From contig JACEHZ010000589.1 of assembly GCA_017893485.1 (NCBI GenBank), forward strand, positions 310,001 through 374,000: a stretch of DNA of 64,000 bases, given 5' to 3'. This document shows positions 22,232 through 33,171 of the stretch, piece by piece. Numbering within the stretch: position 1 is the stretch's first letter; every line of letters starts with the position of its first letter. The position numbers and the translations under genes are program-made. Source of the DNA: Hemerocallis citrina (lineage: Eukaryota; Streptophyta; Magnoliopsida; Asparagales; Asphodelaceae). The notes beneath the pieces are model-generated. The model made no database searches and had not been told where the DNA came from. It saw only the letters and a program-made list of their open reading frames with translations.

Positions 22232-23804
22232 TGGCTTGGTCAGAATGTTAATTTTTCTGAAAAAGTGATTTTTTTGGGTTTCTTGATGTGTAAAAATTCT
22301 GAAAAAATACTATTATTATTTTAAAATCATGTGTGACTTATGAAAAATTATTGGGAGTTATTAGAATGAAATAAAGTGTATTTTTGAAAATAAAAGTGTA
22401 GTTGGGACTATAGTTTTGCACTCGTATATTTTCGTAAAAATGCGTTTTGCAAAGAAAGTGAGATAAGTATTAGAAAAGGAAAAATCAGAAGAAAGAAAGT
22501 ATATGTTGTGAAGTTTTGTATGAATTATTCTTGTTAAAGAATAGTGTGACAATAACGAGTTTGTGAATATTCACTTTGACTAGATATTTTGTGATACGAT
22601 TTTAATGTGGAAATAAATGTTGGTTATGAAATACATAATGTATAATTGAACTCCATGTATGGTTATTGACTCATGAAAAATTTAGAAATCATGTGATTGA
22701 AAAGAGAAATGTTATTGAGTATGACAACTCAAATATGTGAATTTGTGAATTGAAATTGAAAATTAGGGTGTAGCCAAAACTCACACCGGCAAGTGAAAAG
22801 TGATGAAATATGATTATTGAAATTGAAAAGACCAAGTTTGGGTCATTGTAAAATGAAAGAAATAAGACCAGTAGTAGTGAGAGGGCTAACTCTAAGAGAT
22901 TGATTTTGTTCATGATTTCATTAAGAATTAGTACATAGTGAAGAGGTAATGAAAGTGAGAGAAAAACACAAGTATGGGGGCCTCGAGTCTACGATGTGGG
23001 TGTGATTCACAGTTTGTCTTCACGATGCGTCGTGACATGACATGGGCACTACTCCGGAATTATCGGGATCTTGGCGACGCTTGTGGGGTGTTTGGTGACT
23101 ACGAGAGGATCGTGTGCCATGAAGGAGGCTGAATTGTCCATAGATAGTCTTCACGATGCGTCGTGACATGACGTGGGATTCCCCTCCAGTTTTTCTGTAC
23201 ATGAGCTCGTACTCATAGGACATCTAGGATACTTACCGTAGTTACAGTAGTAGATTAAGTCATGATGAGGGATTAAACCCTACAAGATGAAGAACGATTA
23301 AGAGGCTTGCCCTCGGACCTATGTAGTATGAGATGCATAGAATCCGAACAAGTGCACATTAGTGTCATGTAATATAAATAACTGCATTAAGGACTAAGTG
23401 CATAATCACAACACGACATCAATAGGTATTCCCTTTAGTTTGATATGTGACAAGTTTGTGTTTGTTAAATATGAAAAATTAGTTATACTGTTTCCGACAT
23501 AGAGAGGATGGCCGTGTATAATGTTCGTCGGTTGAATAAACTGACATACCCACAGTTTTGTATGCAGGGTAAATGACATGATAGAGATTAAAGGAGAAAT
23601 GATGCTTAGCAATTATTCAAATGTGGATGTACCTTTATATAAATATTGTAAATTTGCTTCCGCTATAAAATGTAAAGTGTAAAGATTTCTTGTAACTCTG
23701 ATATAAAGTGAAAAGTTTTAAATTCCTTGTAAAATTGTACGAAAGAAGTGTAAAGATCCTGTGGAATCTTGAATTCAGTGTATTTTGGAATTCGGGGCGT
23801 TACA

Positions 23805-23809
23805 GCAAT
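23805..23809. repeat. Target-site duplication GCAAT (right)
   Basis: Second copy, directly after the LTR terminus GTTACA. Confidence 0.9.
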
Positions 23810-24300
23810 AGCTGGTCGGGTGAACTCAGAAAATAGGTAAGGTTCGTTTACGGTTCAACCTCCAAGTGGGTTGGGTCTGTTTAAGTTTGGATATGAAGTC
23901 GATATTGGGTCAGGTTTGTGCTGCAAACGGGTCAGAACGAGGTTATTCGGATTGGGATCCGAAGGCTGGACCAGTTTGTCTAGCTTAGTCGAAGGCAGGA
24001 TCAGACCCATGTCGGATTTGACCGAGTTTGGTTGGTAGCTCCAGGTCAAATCGGGTTGGATTCTGTATGGATTTGGGCCTGGTTCTCTTACAACCCGAGA
24101 AGAAGAAATAGGAGCCTTAAAGGCAGTGGTGGGTAGTGGCTGCGACGGCGGAGTGCCGGTGTACAATGAGAATCTGAGGTTGTTTTAGAGGCAGCGACAT
24201 GAAGAGGATGAGCGAGATGAGGGGTTTGCAACAGCGGAGGAAGAGGACCCCCTTGGTGGTGGCCGGCAGCCGTCATCTTCATCTTTCTTGCTGTAGGTAT
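23810..24300 (-). other. Decayed sequence, possibly copia leader (right half)
   Basis: The minus strand stays open for about 100 codons with Pro/Asn/Asp-rich composition. It resembles the 59640-59830 leader of the decayed copia element. No gag or pol domain is present, so no gene is called. Confidence 0.3.
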
Positions 24301-27010
24301 GGCAGAAAGTGGTTTTTTGTCAGTGAGATCTGATTAGAGAGGTAGATATGTGCTTTCCAATAGACGGTGCCAATCTGTTGTTTTTTTTTTTTTGTGTGTG
24401 GGCACAATCAGATGATGGATACTTTTTGAGGAGGAAACTTACAATCTCGACAGTAGATCAGATTTGAATTGTGATGACTGAAGTCTTCTCGATCTGAATT
24501 TGAATCGTTGGGAGCGCTTGGATCAAGATTAGACGGTTGAGATATCACTGACGAACCAGCACAAAGTCTGAACACCAGGGTTGGCCCCGACAAAAGACCT
24601 TATGATGCTCAAGTTAGTAACTTAGATTTAATAATAGAGATAAGTTGAAAAGCATTGATTACGTTTAACTGAATGAGGGGGGAGGATATTTATACCTAGG
24701 AGTTAGTTACAAAAAAAGACTTGAAAATGTATCTTTTGCGTTCAAACTCCAGATTCTCATGGTGATGTAATAGAATTTGTTAATAATTTTATTTTAGATA
24801 GAGAATTTGACTGTCAGCCATAATAAGTTGGAAATCTCTCTTTATTAGGTTGTAAGTAAGCCTTAATTGTTGGCCTGACTGAGCTTGATGGATCTGGAGA
24901 CAGCTCATGCTCTTCTTGTAGGCTTGTAGTAGCTGTGAAATTACTGTTCTTGTAGGTTTTGAGATGCGTGTCAAGATCTAGTGGCTTTGATTTTACCCAT
25001 ATCATATGGTGCAAAGTTTTATAATTTTTGAGAACTTATTTATATCTCAATTAAGTATAGTTCCCTCAATTTACAAGTATCCATTCGTATCGGTTGAAAG
25101 TGATACATAGCTATATATTGCAAACCGCGAGAAAAACTCAGTTCTACAAGTTGTATGAGCTCACAAATGGTGTTTCCCGACTTTGAGAAAAGTTTTGTAT
25201 TTTTTAGCAATCATTTGTTATGATTTTACTTATTTCACTCTCATATTGACTATATTCAAAACCTCTCAAAGTAGTGTTTTCACAAGACTATAACTTCTTG
25301 TATATACATCCAAATGAGTAGTGTTTTTACAAGGCTATAACTTCTTGTATAAACATCCAAATGCAATTCTATAAAATTTATTTTCTTACTAATATACCCC
25401 TCTACAGTCCTACCAAGTTTTACAACATTTAAAGTTAATTTCTTCCAGACTAATTGATCACAAAACTGTGTTAACGCGCCAATTTTTCTAATTTCACAAA
25501 AAACGGTCGACTGCCTAACTTCTGCCAACCTGCCTTTTTTCTGTCTAGGAGTGTACAACAAAAAACCAAGTAAAACGGTGGACTGGAATCCTTTTGAATA
25601 CCTACCGAAATTTGATTTTTTTTTCTTCTTCTGAGTTTTCATTGGTTGTCCATGCTGAAACTTGACATCCTTTTGTCTGTCACTTCCAGCTCAATTTTTA
25701 GCATTAGTTTTTTTGAAGGGAATACTAATACATTCATTTTCTCTAATTTTGATTTTGGAGTTGGTTATTTTCTTTATTGATTTTTTTTATGGGAATTTAC
25801 TTGAACAAGCTTCATTTTCTTATCTCTTACTCTCCCATCACTATTGCTTGATTAGCTTAGAACCTCCAAGCTGTAATCTTTCATATTGTCTTTCTTGTGA
25901 GCTTTATTTGGTTCTCTTCTTGTTTGTGAACAACACATTTATATTTGAGTGTTTTAAGTGATTGAGTGTTTGTGAGGATCTCTTGCTTGGTTGGTGTAAA
26001 TTCTACAAGGGTGTTGCAGGTGGAATTTCACTTGTGAGAAGATGCAAAGAAGTCATAAACGATTGTAGGTGTTAAGTTCTTTTGGAAGTAGCTTTGAAAT
26101 TCCTCGACTAGAAGAGATCTCAAAGCATTGGATTTAAAGATTGAGTCTTTGCTCCAGTTTGACCAAGGCTATTTTTTAGTGAAGCCTAAGGCGATAGAAT
26201 TGTAGGGGTGGACAAGGGAAATGTTCTCAAACCACTTATAAATCCTTATGTCCTTGTGATTTGGATCTTACATTCTCTAACTCTATATTTACTTTAGTTG
26301 CTTTTATTTGCTTGTTGATTAAAACTTTTGGTTCAATAGAAGTGTACTGCCTAAATTTTGTTTAGCAGAATAATTTGGTATTAATTGGGCAAAACCATAA
26401 TCACCCATCCAGCCATCCGCTAGGGTTACTTTCAAGTACTAGTGAGGTGGTCTTAGAGAAAAAACAAAGATCGAGTACTGATTGTGCCACAAGGATGGTG
26501 AAGTACCTGAAGCAAATGACTGTAGTGCATATATAGAGTTTGAAGTAGATACAAACTGACTCCAAACATGAACCGCATGGGTAACAACACCATGTGTCCT
26601 GTATACCCGTTATATGAGTGCATTTTTTTAAGAGCCTGCTTTGGGCACACGTTATCACATACATAATCCACAATAATTAAAAAACTTTTATTTATAACTT
26701 GAACTTGTTGAGGCTATATGCATCAACTGTATATATCCCAAGATGACTATGTTATCTATACGTATAGGGACATTTGTTGTATACATAGTTACTATCATGA
26801 ATCTCAAATCATGGATCAATGAGTTAGCTCATCAAGTCGGTGTTGGCTATATATACCACTAGGAAGGTATAATGCTTTATGCAAAATTATATCTGCCTAA
26901 GCTTAAACACTAATTTCTTGTTATCAACCATTACAATCCAATCTCTTTAATTAAAAAAAAAGATTACAATTTTAATGCATTATAGTGTTGTTCTTTATAC
27001 TAGCATAGCA
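24301..27010. other. No gene recognised over 2.7 kb
   Basis: AT-rich sequence. A 50-bp tandem pair lies at 25271-25365 (GTAGTGTTTT.ACAAG.CTATAACTTCTTGTAT). The stretch at about 25640-26400 has the look of a copia LTR/leader (it ends near ACCATAATCACCC), but no primer site or partner was found. Open frames are short and unlike known domains. Confidence 0.4.
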
Positions 27011-27012
27011 GT

Positions 27013-27077
<65 letters not shown>
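27011..27077. repeat. (GA)n(GT)n compound microsatellite
   Basis: GTGA followed by about 14 GA units and then about 15 GT units, directly abutting the Tat-like LTR start at 27076. Confidence 0.95.
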
Positions 27078-27078
<1 letters not shown>

Positions 27079-27393
27079 TATAGTATAAATGACGTGGCCC
27101 CATCTGGGCTATCAGATTTCCTCAGATTTCGCTCTCATGTGATCATCAAGTCAAACAGGTCCAACGGGCTTCAGCCGATTCAGGCCCACTGGCTAACGGG
27201 TCGGAACCGGCCCATCAAGACCAGAAACCCATTAGCCCCTGCCTATAAATACCAGACCCCCTCCTTCCTTCTGCAGGTAATAACTTTTCCCCCATCTGAA
27301 CCCTAGCTATTGTTGCTTTCTCAGTGACTGACTAGATCGTCGGAGGGCTTGTCACCGGAACATCTCTCGGTATTTCTAGGCATTGTGCAAGTA
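27076..27393 (+). repeat. 5' LTR of the Tat-like gypsy element, 3' end truncated
   Basis: Closely matches 58826-59144 through CAAGTATCAAGATC, including a TATAAATA box at 27244-27251 (its partner is at about 58998). At about 27393 the sequence switches from LTR directly into integrase coding sequence, so the end of the LTR, the primer site and gag-RT have been deleted. Confidence 0.85.
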
Positions 27394-28067
27394 TCAAGAT
27401 CTGATAACGGAACCCAATTTGTAGGCAAAAACATCCGAAAATTCTACAAAGACATCGACATCCAGCAGCGCTTCTCGTCTATATCTCATCCACAGTAGAA
27501 CGACCCGGTCAAAAATGCCAATCGCCAAATCCTTGACGGGCTCAAGAAGTAGCTGGATAAATCTCCCAAGGGACTTTCCGTGGAAGAGCTACCAAGCGTT
27601 CTTTGGTCACACCGAACGACCCAGAGAATTCCCACGGGCAAATCACTGTTCAACCTAACCTATGGAACCGAGGCGGTCATCCCCTTGGAAATCGGTCTCT
27701 CCTCACCCATGATCATGGGCTTCAACGAGGATATCAACTCAACCGACCTTAGAGCAAATTTGGACCTGATCGACATGCTTAGAGAAAAATCTACCGTAAG
27801 AATAAGCATATATCAACAACGGATCGAGAGATTCTACAAAAAAAGGTCCGTCCCACCAATATTAAGCAAGAAAACCTCGTGCTCAGAAAACTAGCCATAT
27901 CTGACACCAACAAGAAGAGAAAGCTTGCCCCCAACAGGGAGGGTCCATATAAGGTCTCCGAAGTGGTACGCCCCGGCACGTATCGACTCGAAGTCCTGGG
28001 GGGCAGGATAGTGAAGAGGCCCTAGAACGCCGAGCACCTCATCAAATTCCTCGAAGGGGAAGACTAG
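27390..28067 (+). pseudogene. Tat-like gypsy integrase C-terminal half
   Basis: The plus strand reads SDNGTQFVGKNIRKFY (second catalytic Asp region of the DDE core), then HPQ*NDPVKNANRQILDGLK, where the catalytic Glu position reads Lys-Asn-Ala and is disrupted. It continues EELPSVLWSHRTTQRIPTG and NLTYGTEAVIPLEIGL, and after a frameshift near 27885 ends with EGPYKVSEVVRPGTYRLEV and AEHLIKFLEGED. Stops and the frameshift make it inactive. The LTR joins it directly upstream; tandem arrays and the antisense gene follow. Confidence 0.88.
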
Positions 28068-28199
28068 ACTTCTTTTGTAAACAAGTTTTTGTGTAACCGA
28101 TCTATTGTAATCAGCAATACGTGCCACCCCTTTTGTATAAACATAAAATTGTAGAAGGAATGAAGTGTAATCCTGTTTCTTTTCCTTTTTTGGTCAAAT

Positions 28200-28610
28200 T
28201 TTGGTTTATACTCACATACTGGGGGACGCTCGGCGCTCAGCACGTACTTCGAGCATGGCAGTGACTTTCTCACAAGCTCATGCTCAGTGTTCGGTATGTA
28301 CTTCGAGCAAGGCACTGGCCTTCTCACAAGCTCACGATCGGTGCTCGGTATGTACTTCGAGCAGGGCACTGGCCTTCTCACAAGCTCATGCTTGGTACTC
28401 GGTATGTACTTCGAGCAAGGCACTGGCCTTCTCGCAAGTTTGTGTTCGGTGCTCGGTATGTACTTCGAGCAAGGCACTGGCTTTCTCACAAGATTGTGCT
28501 CGATGCTCGCCATTGACTTCGAGCAAGGCACTGGCTTTCTCACAAGCTTGTGCTCGGCACTCAGTATGTACTTCGAGCAAGGCACTGGCTGTCTCGCAAG
28601 CTAGAAACGG
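28200..28610. repeat. Tandem array A1, 54-bp unit
   Basis: About seven units with the core GCTCGGTATGTACTTCGAGCA plus AGGCACTGGC.TTCTCACAAG, repeating every 54 bp (for example 28298, 28352, 28406). The period is a multiple of three, which creates long but meaningless open frames on both strands. The unit is related to array B (56880-58560) on the other side of the antisense gene. Confidence 0.9.
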
Positions 28611-28639
28611 TCGGCCCTTGGCTCAGATTCACCTACGAG

Positions 28640-29115
28640 GGATTGATCAACTCCTAGCCCTTGGCTTGGATTCATCTACGGGGGGTTCTTCAACCCCTCA
28701 CGTCCTAGCCCTCGGTTTGGATTCACCTACGCGGGGTTCTTCAACCCCTCACGTCCTAGCCCTCGGCTCGGATTCACCAATGAGGGGTTTCTCAATCTCT
28801 CAACTCCTAGCCCTCGATTCGGATTCACCTACGAGTGGTTCTTCAACCCCTCACGTCCTAGCCCTCAGCTCGGATTCACCTACAAGGGGTTCTTCAACCC
28901 CTCACATCCTAGTCCTCAGCTCGGATTCACCTACGAGGGGTTCTACAACCCCACACATCCTAGCCCTCAGCTCGGATTCACCACTGAGGGATTTCTCAAT
29001 CTCTCGACTCCTAGCCCTCGGCTCGGATTCACCTGCAAGAGATTTCTCAATCCCTCAACTCCTAGCCCTCAGCTCGAATTCACCTACGAGGGGTTCTTCA
29101 ACCCCTCACATCCTT
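28640..29115. repeat. Tandem array A2, 51-bp unit
   Basis: About nine units with CCTAGCCCTCGGCTCGGATT and CACCTACGAGGGGTTCTTCA at a period near 51 bp (28704, 28755). Follows array A1 directly; different sequence, same GC-rich style. Confidence 0.88.
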
Positions 29116-29992
29116 GCCACTCGGCTCGGACTCCGGCTAACCGCTTACTCGAAAGTTTCATTTTTGGTTTACAGCCCTCGTCCACGGCAAGGACCGCCAA
29201 ACCTCGGACCACGAGTCGACTCGCCTCTCACCCGCGAATAGCTAGGGGTAAAATAGCCTTCATCGGCATTACCCCTAATTGTAGGAGAGCCACTAGTCAC
29301 AAGATTCTCGGACAAAAGTTTCATTTAGGGCACTCGCCTTCAGCAAGTGCCCCGAACCTCGTACTCCGAGATCGGCTCACTTTTTACCCACTGGAAGCTG
29401 GGGTTAAACAACACTCATAGCCGTTACCCCCCAACTGTCAGGTGGCAGGAGAGCCACCAGTGACGAGATCTCACGGTAAAGTGAGAAAATTTCTGATGAG
29501 GGGGTGAGGGTTATATAGCTCTCAAGAAGTGCGCATTTATGGCATGGGAAGTTGAAACGTCTGATAGCCATTAATGACCTTGGAAGACGAAATGTCCTCC
29601 ATTACTAGGCTTTCTAGGTGCCTCGATCTCATTATCACCCTTCAGCTTGATTCCCGAGCCAAAATGGGGCTCCTCGGCCCCACGTCCTCGCTATTCAGTG
29701 GGGACTACGAGCGACAAATGGGAGATTTCTCAATCTCCCATGCCCTCGACCCTAGGCCCGTTTCCCGAGCCTAACGGGGCTCCTCAACCCCACGTCCTCG
29801 CTATTTCAGCTGGGACTATGAGTGAAAAATGGGAGATCTCTCGGTCTCTCGTCCTCTCCCAATCCCTTGATGCTAGTTCTCAAGAACAAATTAAGGAGGA
29901 TCGGAAAGATCAATTTTTATTATCATAACGCCTTAAAGGCCACAGTACAATAAAGATTATTACAACGGCTATCACTCCAGCCTAAGTGTTTC
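29116..29992. other. Tat-like 3' non-coding region
   Basis: Contains an approximately 110-bp imperfect direct repeat (about 29650-29760 and 29762-29860, sharing CCCGAGCC and GGGGCTCCTC..CCCCACGTCCTCGCTATT). A TATATAG motif lies at 29512-29518. No coding domain. Confidence 0.6.
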
Positions 29993-31472
29993 TCATGGGC
30001 CTTTTGGGCTTACACAGGCCAACTCGAGCCCCGCTGAGCGGGTTTGCCCTCCAATGAGCTCGCCCGGCACCGTCAGCATCGCCAAGGTTGACGTTCCAGC
30101 AACGGAGTTCTGGGTTTCTGCCGGCCTTGCCATTTCCAAACATAGGGTCGGGGAGGGACCCAAGATAGAGGGTCCACCTCCCCCAAAAGAACGGAATTGA
30201 GATCCGCTTGCACCGAGCATGATCTTCATCCTCTGGATCTCCAACTCCTTCTCCACCATGACCTTACGAAGAACAGACTCAGAGGTCTACCGCCTGGTGG
30301 AGGCATCGGACATCGACTAAGCCGTCTCGGTACTCCCCCAGTCTTGGTTGGCTATAGCCTTCTTCAGGCATGCCGCCTCTGGACTTATTCATGAAATAGA
30401 TTACGGCAGCTTCTTGATTGCGGGCCTGTTTGCGATAGCGGATCAAGAAAGACTCCTCGGACCCCAGACTATTCCGAAGGTGCATGACCTCGGCAGAACT
30501 AAGGTCGGCTCCTAGAGTCTCCTCCATCTGACACTTTCAGTCCAATCTTTCAAAACAACAAGTCACACAGTTCGGCCAAAAAATATATATATTAATTATC
30601 TCAAAAAACCGTTACAAAAGGTGGTGGCCATTCTGGGCTTGGAAAATACAAAAGAATACGAGGGGAGGAGGAGATTAAGACTAATTCTTAGGAGGGATCT
30701 GCACCTCTTCATTGGCCGCTTTATGAACCTCGGTGTCCACAGCTCCGCCTGCCTCTTTTTCGAGATTCAGATCTATCTCCACCTCATCGCCTTCTCCCCC
30801 AGGAGTCAATGGAAGGACGGGTGGCTCCCAGCCGTAGTGAATATGATCAACCTTGGCCTGAGGGTAAAGAAGCAAGAAGTGCTCCTTTTCCCGATCATAA
30901 GCCTCATCCTGGGCAGCGATTACCTCCTCCCCCACTGTGGCATGCAGATCCTGGTACTCTGCAGCCGCTTTCGCCCTGACCTCCGCCAAAGCATGAAGAT
31001 GCTCGTGTTGTTCGGTTGCAAGGTTGGCTCGAAGAGCCTGAGCCACCCCCTGAGCTGTCCCCAGCTCGATCTTTAGATCCTTCGCTTCACGCAAGAATCG
31101 AGCAGAGTTCCTCACCTCATTCTTCACCTCCTTCTCATAACACCTCTTCAACTGAGCCCCGACCATAGATGCCTGTGGACGAGGAGCCAAGAGTTGTAAT
31201 TTTCAAAAAAATAAATAATAATCACTGAGTATAAAGCTTGAGGATGGGAAGAACCTTACCATCATGTAAGCCTGAGCCCACATCATATAACAATTTTCAG
31301 TGGTCTCAATCGCGCGGTGTGGTGAGATTTTCCACCATCTCGACCGATACAGGCCCCTCGGACAGAGTGTCGGCCATCTTCACCGACCAGTCAGGGGCCC
31401 ATGGCCTCAGCCCCTCCTCGCCCACATCTCCCAAGCGTCGGGGCGTACTGGGGGAACCTTGCCCTTCAAAGC
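29993..31472 (-). pseudogene. Antisense extra gene of the Tat-like element, 3' half
   Basis: Exons on the minus strand, opposite to integrase. One (about 31173-30681, after acceptor TCCACAG) encodes ASMVGAQLKRCYEKEVKNEV and a long Ala/Glu/Lys-rich helical stretch (coiled-coil like), ending in NEEVQIPPKN. Another (30527-30279, after GTGTCAG) starts METLGAD-like and contains RYRKQARNQEAAVIYFM. A last piece reads through 30259-29993. A donor (GTAAGG) lies near 31256. The 5' half is at 55153-56699; the outer copia element separates them with target duplication AAAGC. Extra antisense genes are known in Tat-lineage elements; their function is not established. Confidence 0.7.
31468..31472. repeat. 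Target-site duplication AAAGC (left, outer copia)
   Basis: Matches 55148-55152 and marks the insertion of the outer Sirevirus-like element into the antisense gene. Confidence 0.92.
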
Positions 31473-32807
31473 TGTAGATTCTTGATTTTGATGACTACAA
31501 CACGATGCACATATGTTCTATTCAACATGTCTCTTGCAGTGAGTTTCCAAGGCTTTCAAGGTTCCAGATCAAGTCCAAGACACGTGTCATTCAAAGCTTC
31601 AAAGATTTTCAAGAACAAAAGAGTGTCTTTTCAATTGATGTACAAAATTGTAATCTTCGATATGTTTGCTTAGAAATCTTGTAATAGCCTTTAGGCACAC
31701 ACACACACATCCCGTAGGTCTAAAATAAAGTCTATTAAAAATCAAAAATGTCAAATTCAAGCTTGTATGAGTTCAGCTGTCAAGTACCAGTCGACTTACG
31801 TTGCTAAGCAGTCGACTGTTCAAGTAAGAAACAATATGAACTTACTCAAGCTCTGACCAGTAGACTCCTTTGGCAACCCAGTCGACTGTTCGAGCAGCTT
31901 TGACAGTTTTCTGAGTATTTAAATTTTATTTTCGAATTCAAATCTTTTCTGCCGTTTGATGGCAGTTGGTTGACTGTTTTCCAACGACTCTGGAATGTTT
32001 AATCTATAAATAAAGTCCAGAATTCACTTGGAAAAGGTTACCTATTTGCATTAAACAAGTCTTTACTTTTGGTTCAAGTGTTTGAGAAAAAGAACTCAAA
32101 AGTTTTAAAGAACTATCACTCTCTTAGACTTAGTTCTCTAATCCCAGTCTTGTATAACAACGATTAAATTCAAGACTATGATTAGAAGTTGACTTATAGC
32201 CTCAATTCAAAAAGCACATTCAAAAATCAAGGCTCTATGTGTTGTAATTTTCAATTTCTTGTTGTTTACTCTCGGATTGTGAGAGTGGTCCTCTCGGTCG
32301 GAGAGAAGGGCTCTTGGTGTAGAGTCAGTGTTCACTCTAGGTTGTAGAGTGGGGTCTTGCTCTCTCTAGTGGTGAAAGAGGTCTACGGGTTTGGCATAGT
32401 TGTTGCCAAAGGTCGTAGGGTATTCTTATAAATCTTTTCAAGAATAGTGAAAAATCTCAAGTGGGTTGCTTGGGGACTGGATGTAAGTTGAGAGGACCGA
32501 ACCATGATATATGATGTGTTTGCACTGCTGATTCTCTATGGTTTGATCTTTCTAACTTGTAAATTTAATTTCGCTGCATTTTATTTCTGTCTATGTCTGA
32601 TCAGTCGACTGGTATCCCTATTAAGTCAACTTACAGACTCGTTGTTCTTCAAATTGATTAAATCTCTTATTTTTGTCGAGTCAGTCGACTGGTATCTTTT
32701 TCCCAGTCGACTTAACAGGTGTTTCAAGTTGAATATTTTTAAATATTTTTTTAATAACACTATTCACCCCCCTCTAGAATTATCTGCCTTGCATACAGGA
32801 TCCAACA
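31473..32807 (+). repeat. 5' LTR of the outer copia element, 1335 bp
   Basis: TGTAGATTCTTG...GGATCCAACA. TATAAATA at 32005-32012. AGTCGACT pairs at 31789/31810, 31859/31880, 32603/32624 and 32683/32705. Clearly diverged from its 3' partner, so older than the inner element. Confidence 0.92.
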
Positions 32808-32823
32808 CTTGGTATCAAAGCCT
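32808..32823 (+). promoter_or_regulatory. Primer binding site of the outer copia element
   Basis: CTTGGTATCAAAGCC directly after the LTR, initiator tRNA-Met type with one change (TCAAAGC instead of TCAGAGC). Confidence 0.85.
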
Positions 32824-33166
32824 GGTTAATCGCAATGGCATCTACTTTTTTTTCAAATGCAAATCAATACCATGAAGGTCAATCAACACAAAGGCCGCAT
32901 CTCTTTGATGGAACAAACTACAACAACTGCAAATGTAGAATGAAGATTTACTTACAATCCATCAACTATGAGATTTGGAAACTGACCAAGACGGAGTTTA
33001 CGTTTCCTACTTTTCCTTATGCTCAATGAAATGACGATATGAAGAGTAATACCATGAACAATGCAAATGCGATGAATGCTCTCTTTTGTGCACTTACCAA
33101 AGAAGAATTCAACCGTGTGTCAACTGCAACAACGACATACCAAATATGGCATACTCTTGAGGTAAC

Positions 33167-33171
33167 ACATT
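33167..33171. repeat. Target-site duplication CACAT (left, TRIM)
   Basis: Identical to 34895-34899. Confidence 0.9.

Larger units (their letters stand above)
20289..23804 (+). mobile_element. Solo gypsy LTR, 3516 bp
   Basis: Begins TGTAATACCCCGA, ends TTCGGGGCGTTACA, and is flanked by the 5-bp duplication GCAAT. There is no internal domain, primer site or polypurine tract, so it is a single LTR left by LTR-LTR recombination. A TATAAATA box at 21066-21073 fits plus-strand orientation. It carries a MITE in a (TA)n tract (20445-20617), three CACGTG boxes upstream of the TATA box (20341, 20868, 20885), two tRNA-like A/B-box pairs (22001-22231), and a repeated GTCTTCACGATGCGTCGTGA phrase (about 23018 and 23148). 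Confidence 0.9.

Noticed and set aside
24088..24282. Pro/His-rich minus-strand open frame as a gene
   Set aside because: Low-complexity composition, no splice or domain support, and it is continuous with sequence that looks like a retroelement leader.
28064..29241. Long open frames (up to 346 codons) on both strands
   Set aside because: They run through 54-bp and 51-bp tandem arrays. A period divisible by three keeps any stop-free frame open, and the peptides are simple repeats with no domain.
31238..31673. Plus-strand open frames across 31473
   Set aside because: They cross the exact junction between the Tat-like antisense gene and the copia LTR, and they are antisense to the recognised exon.
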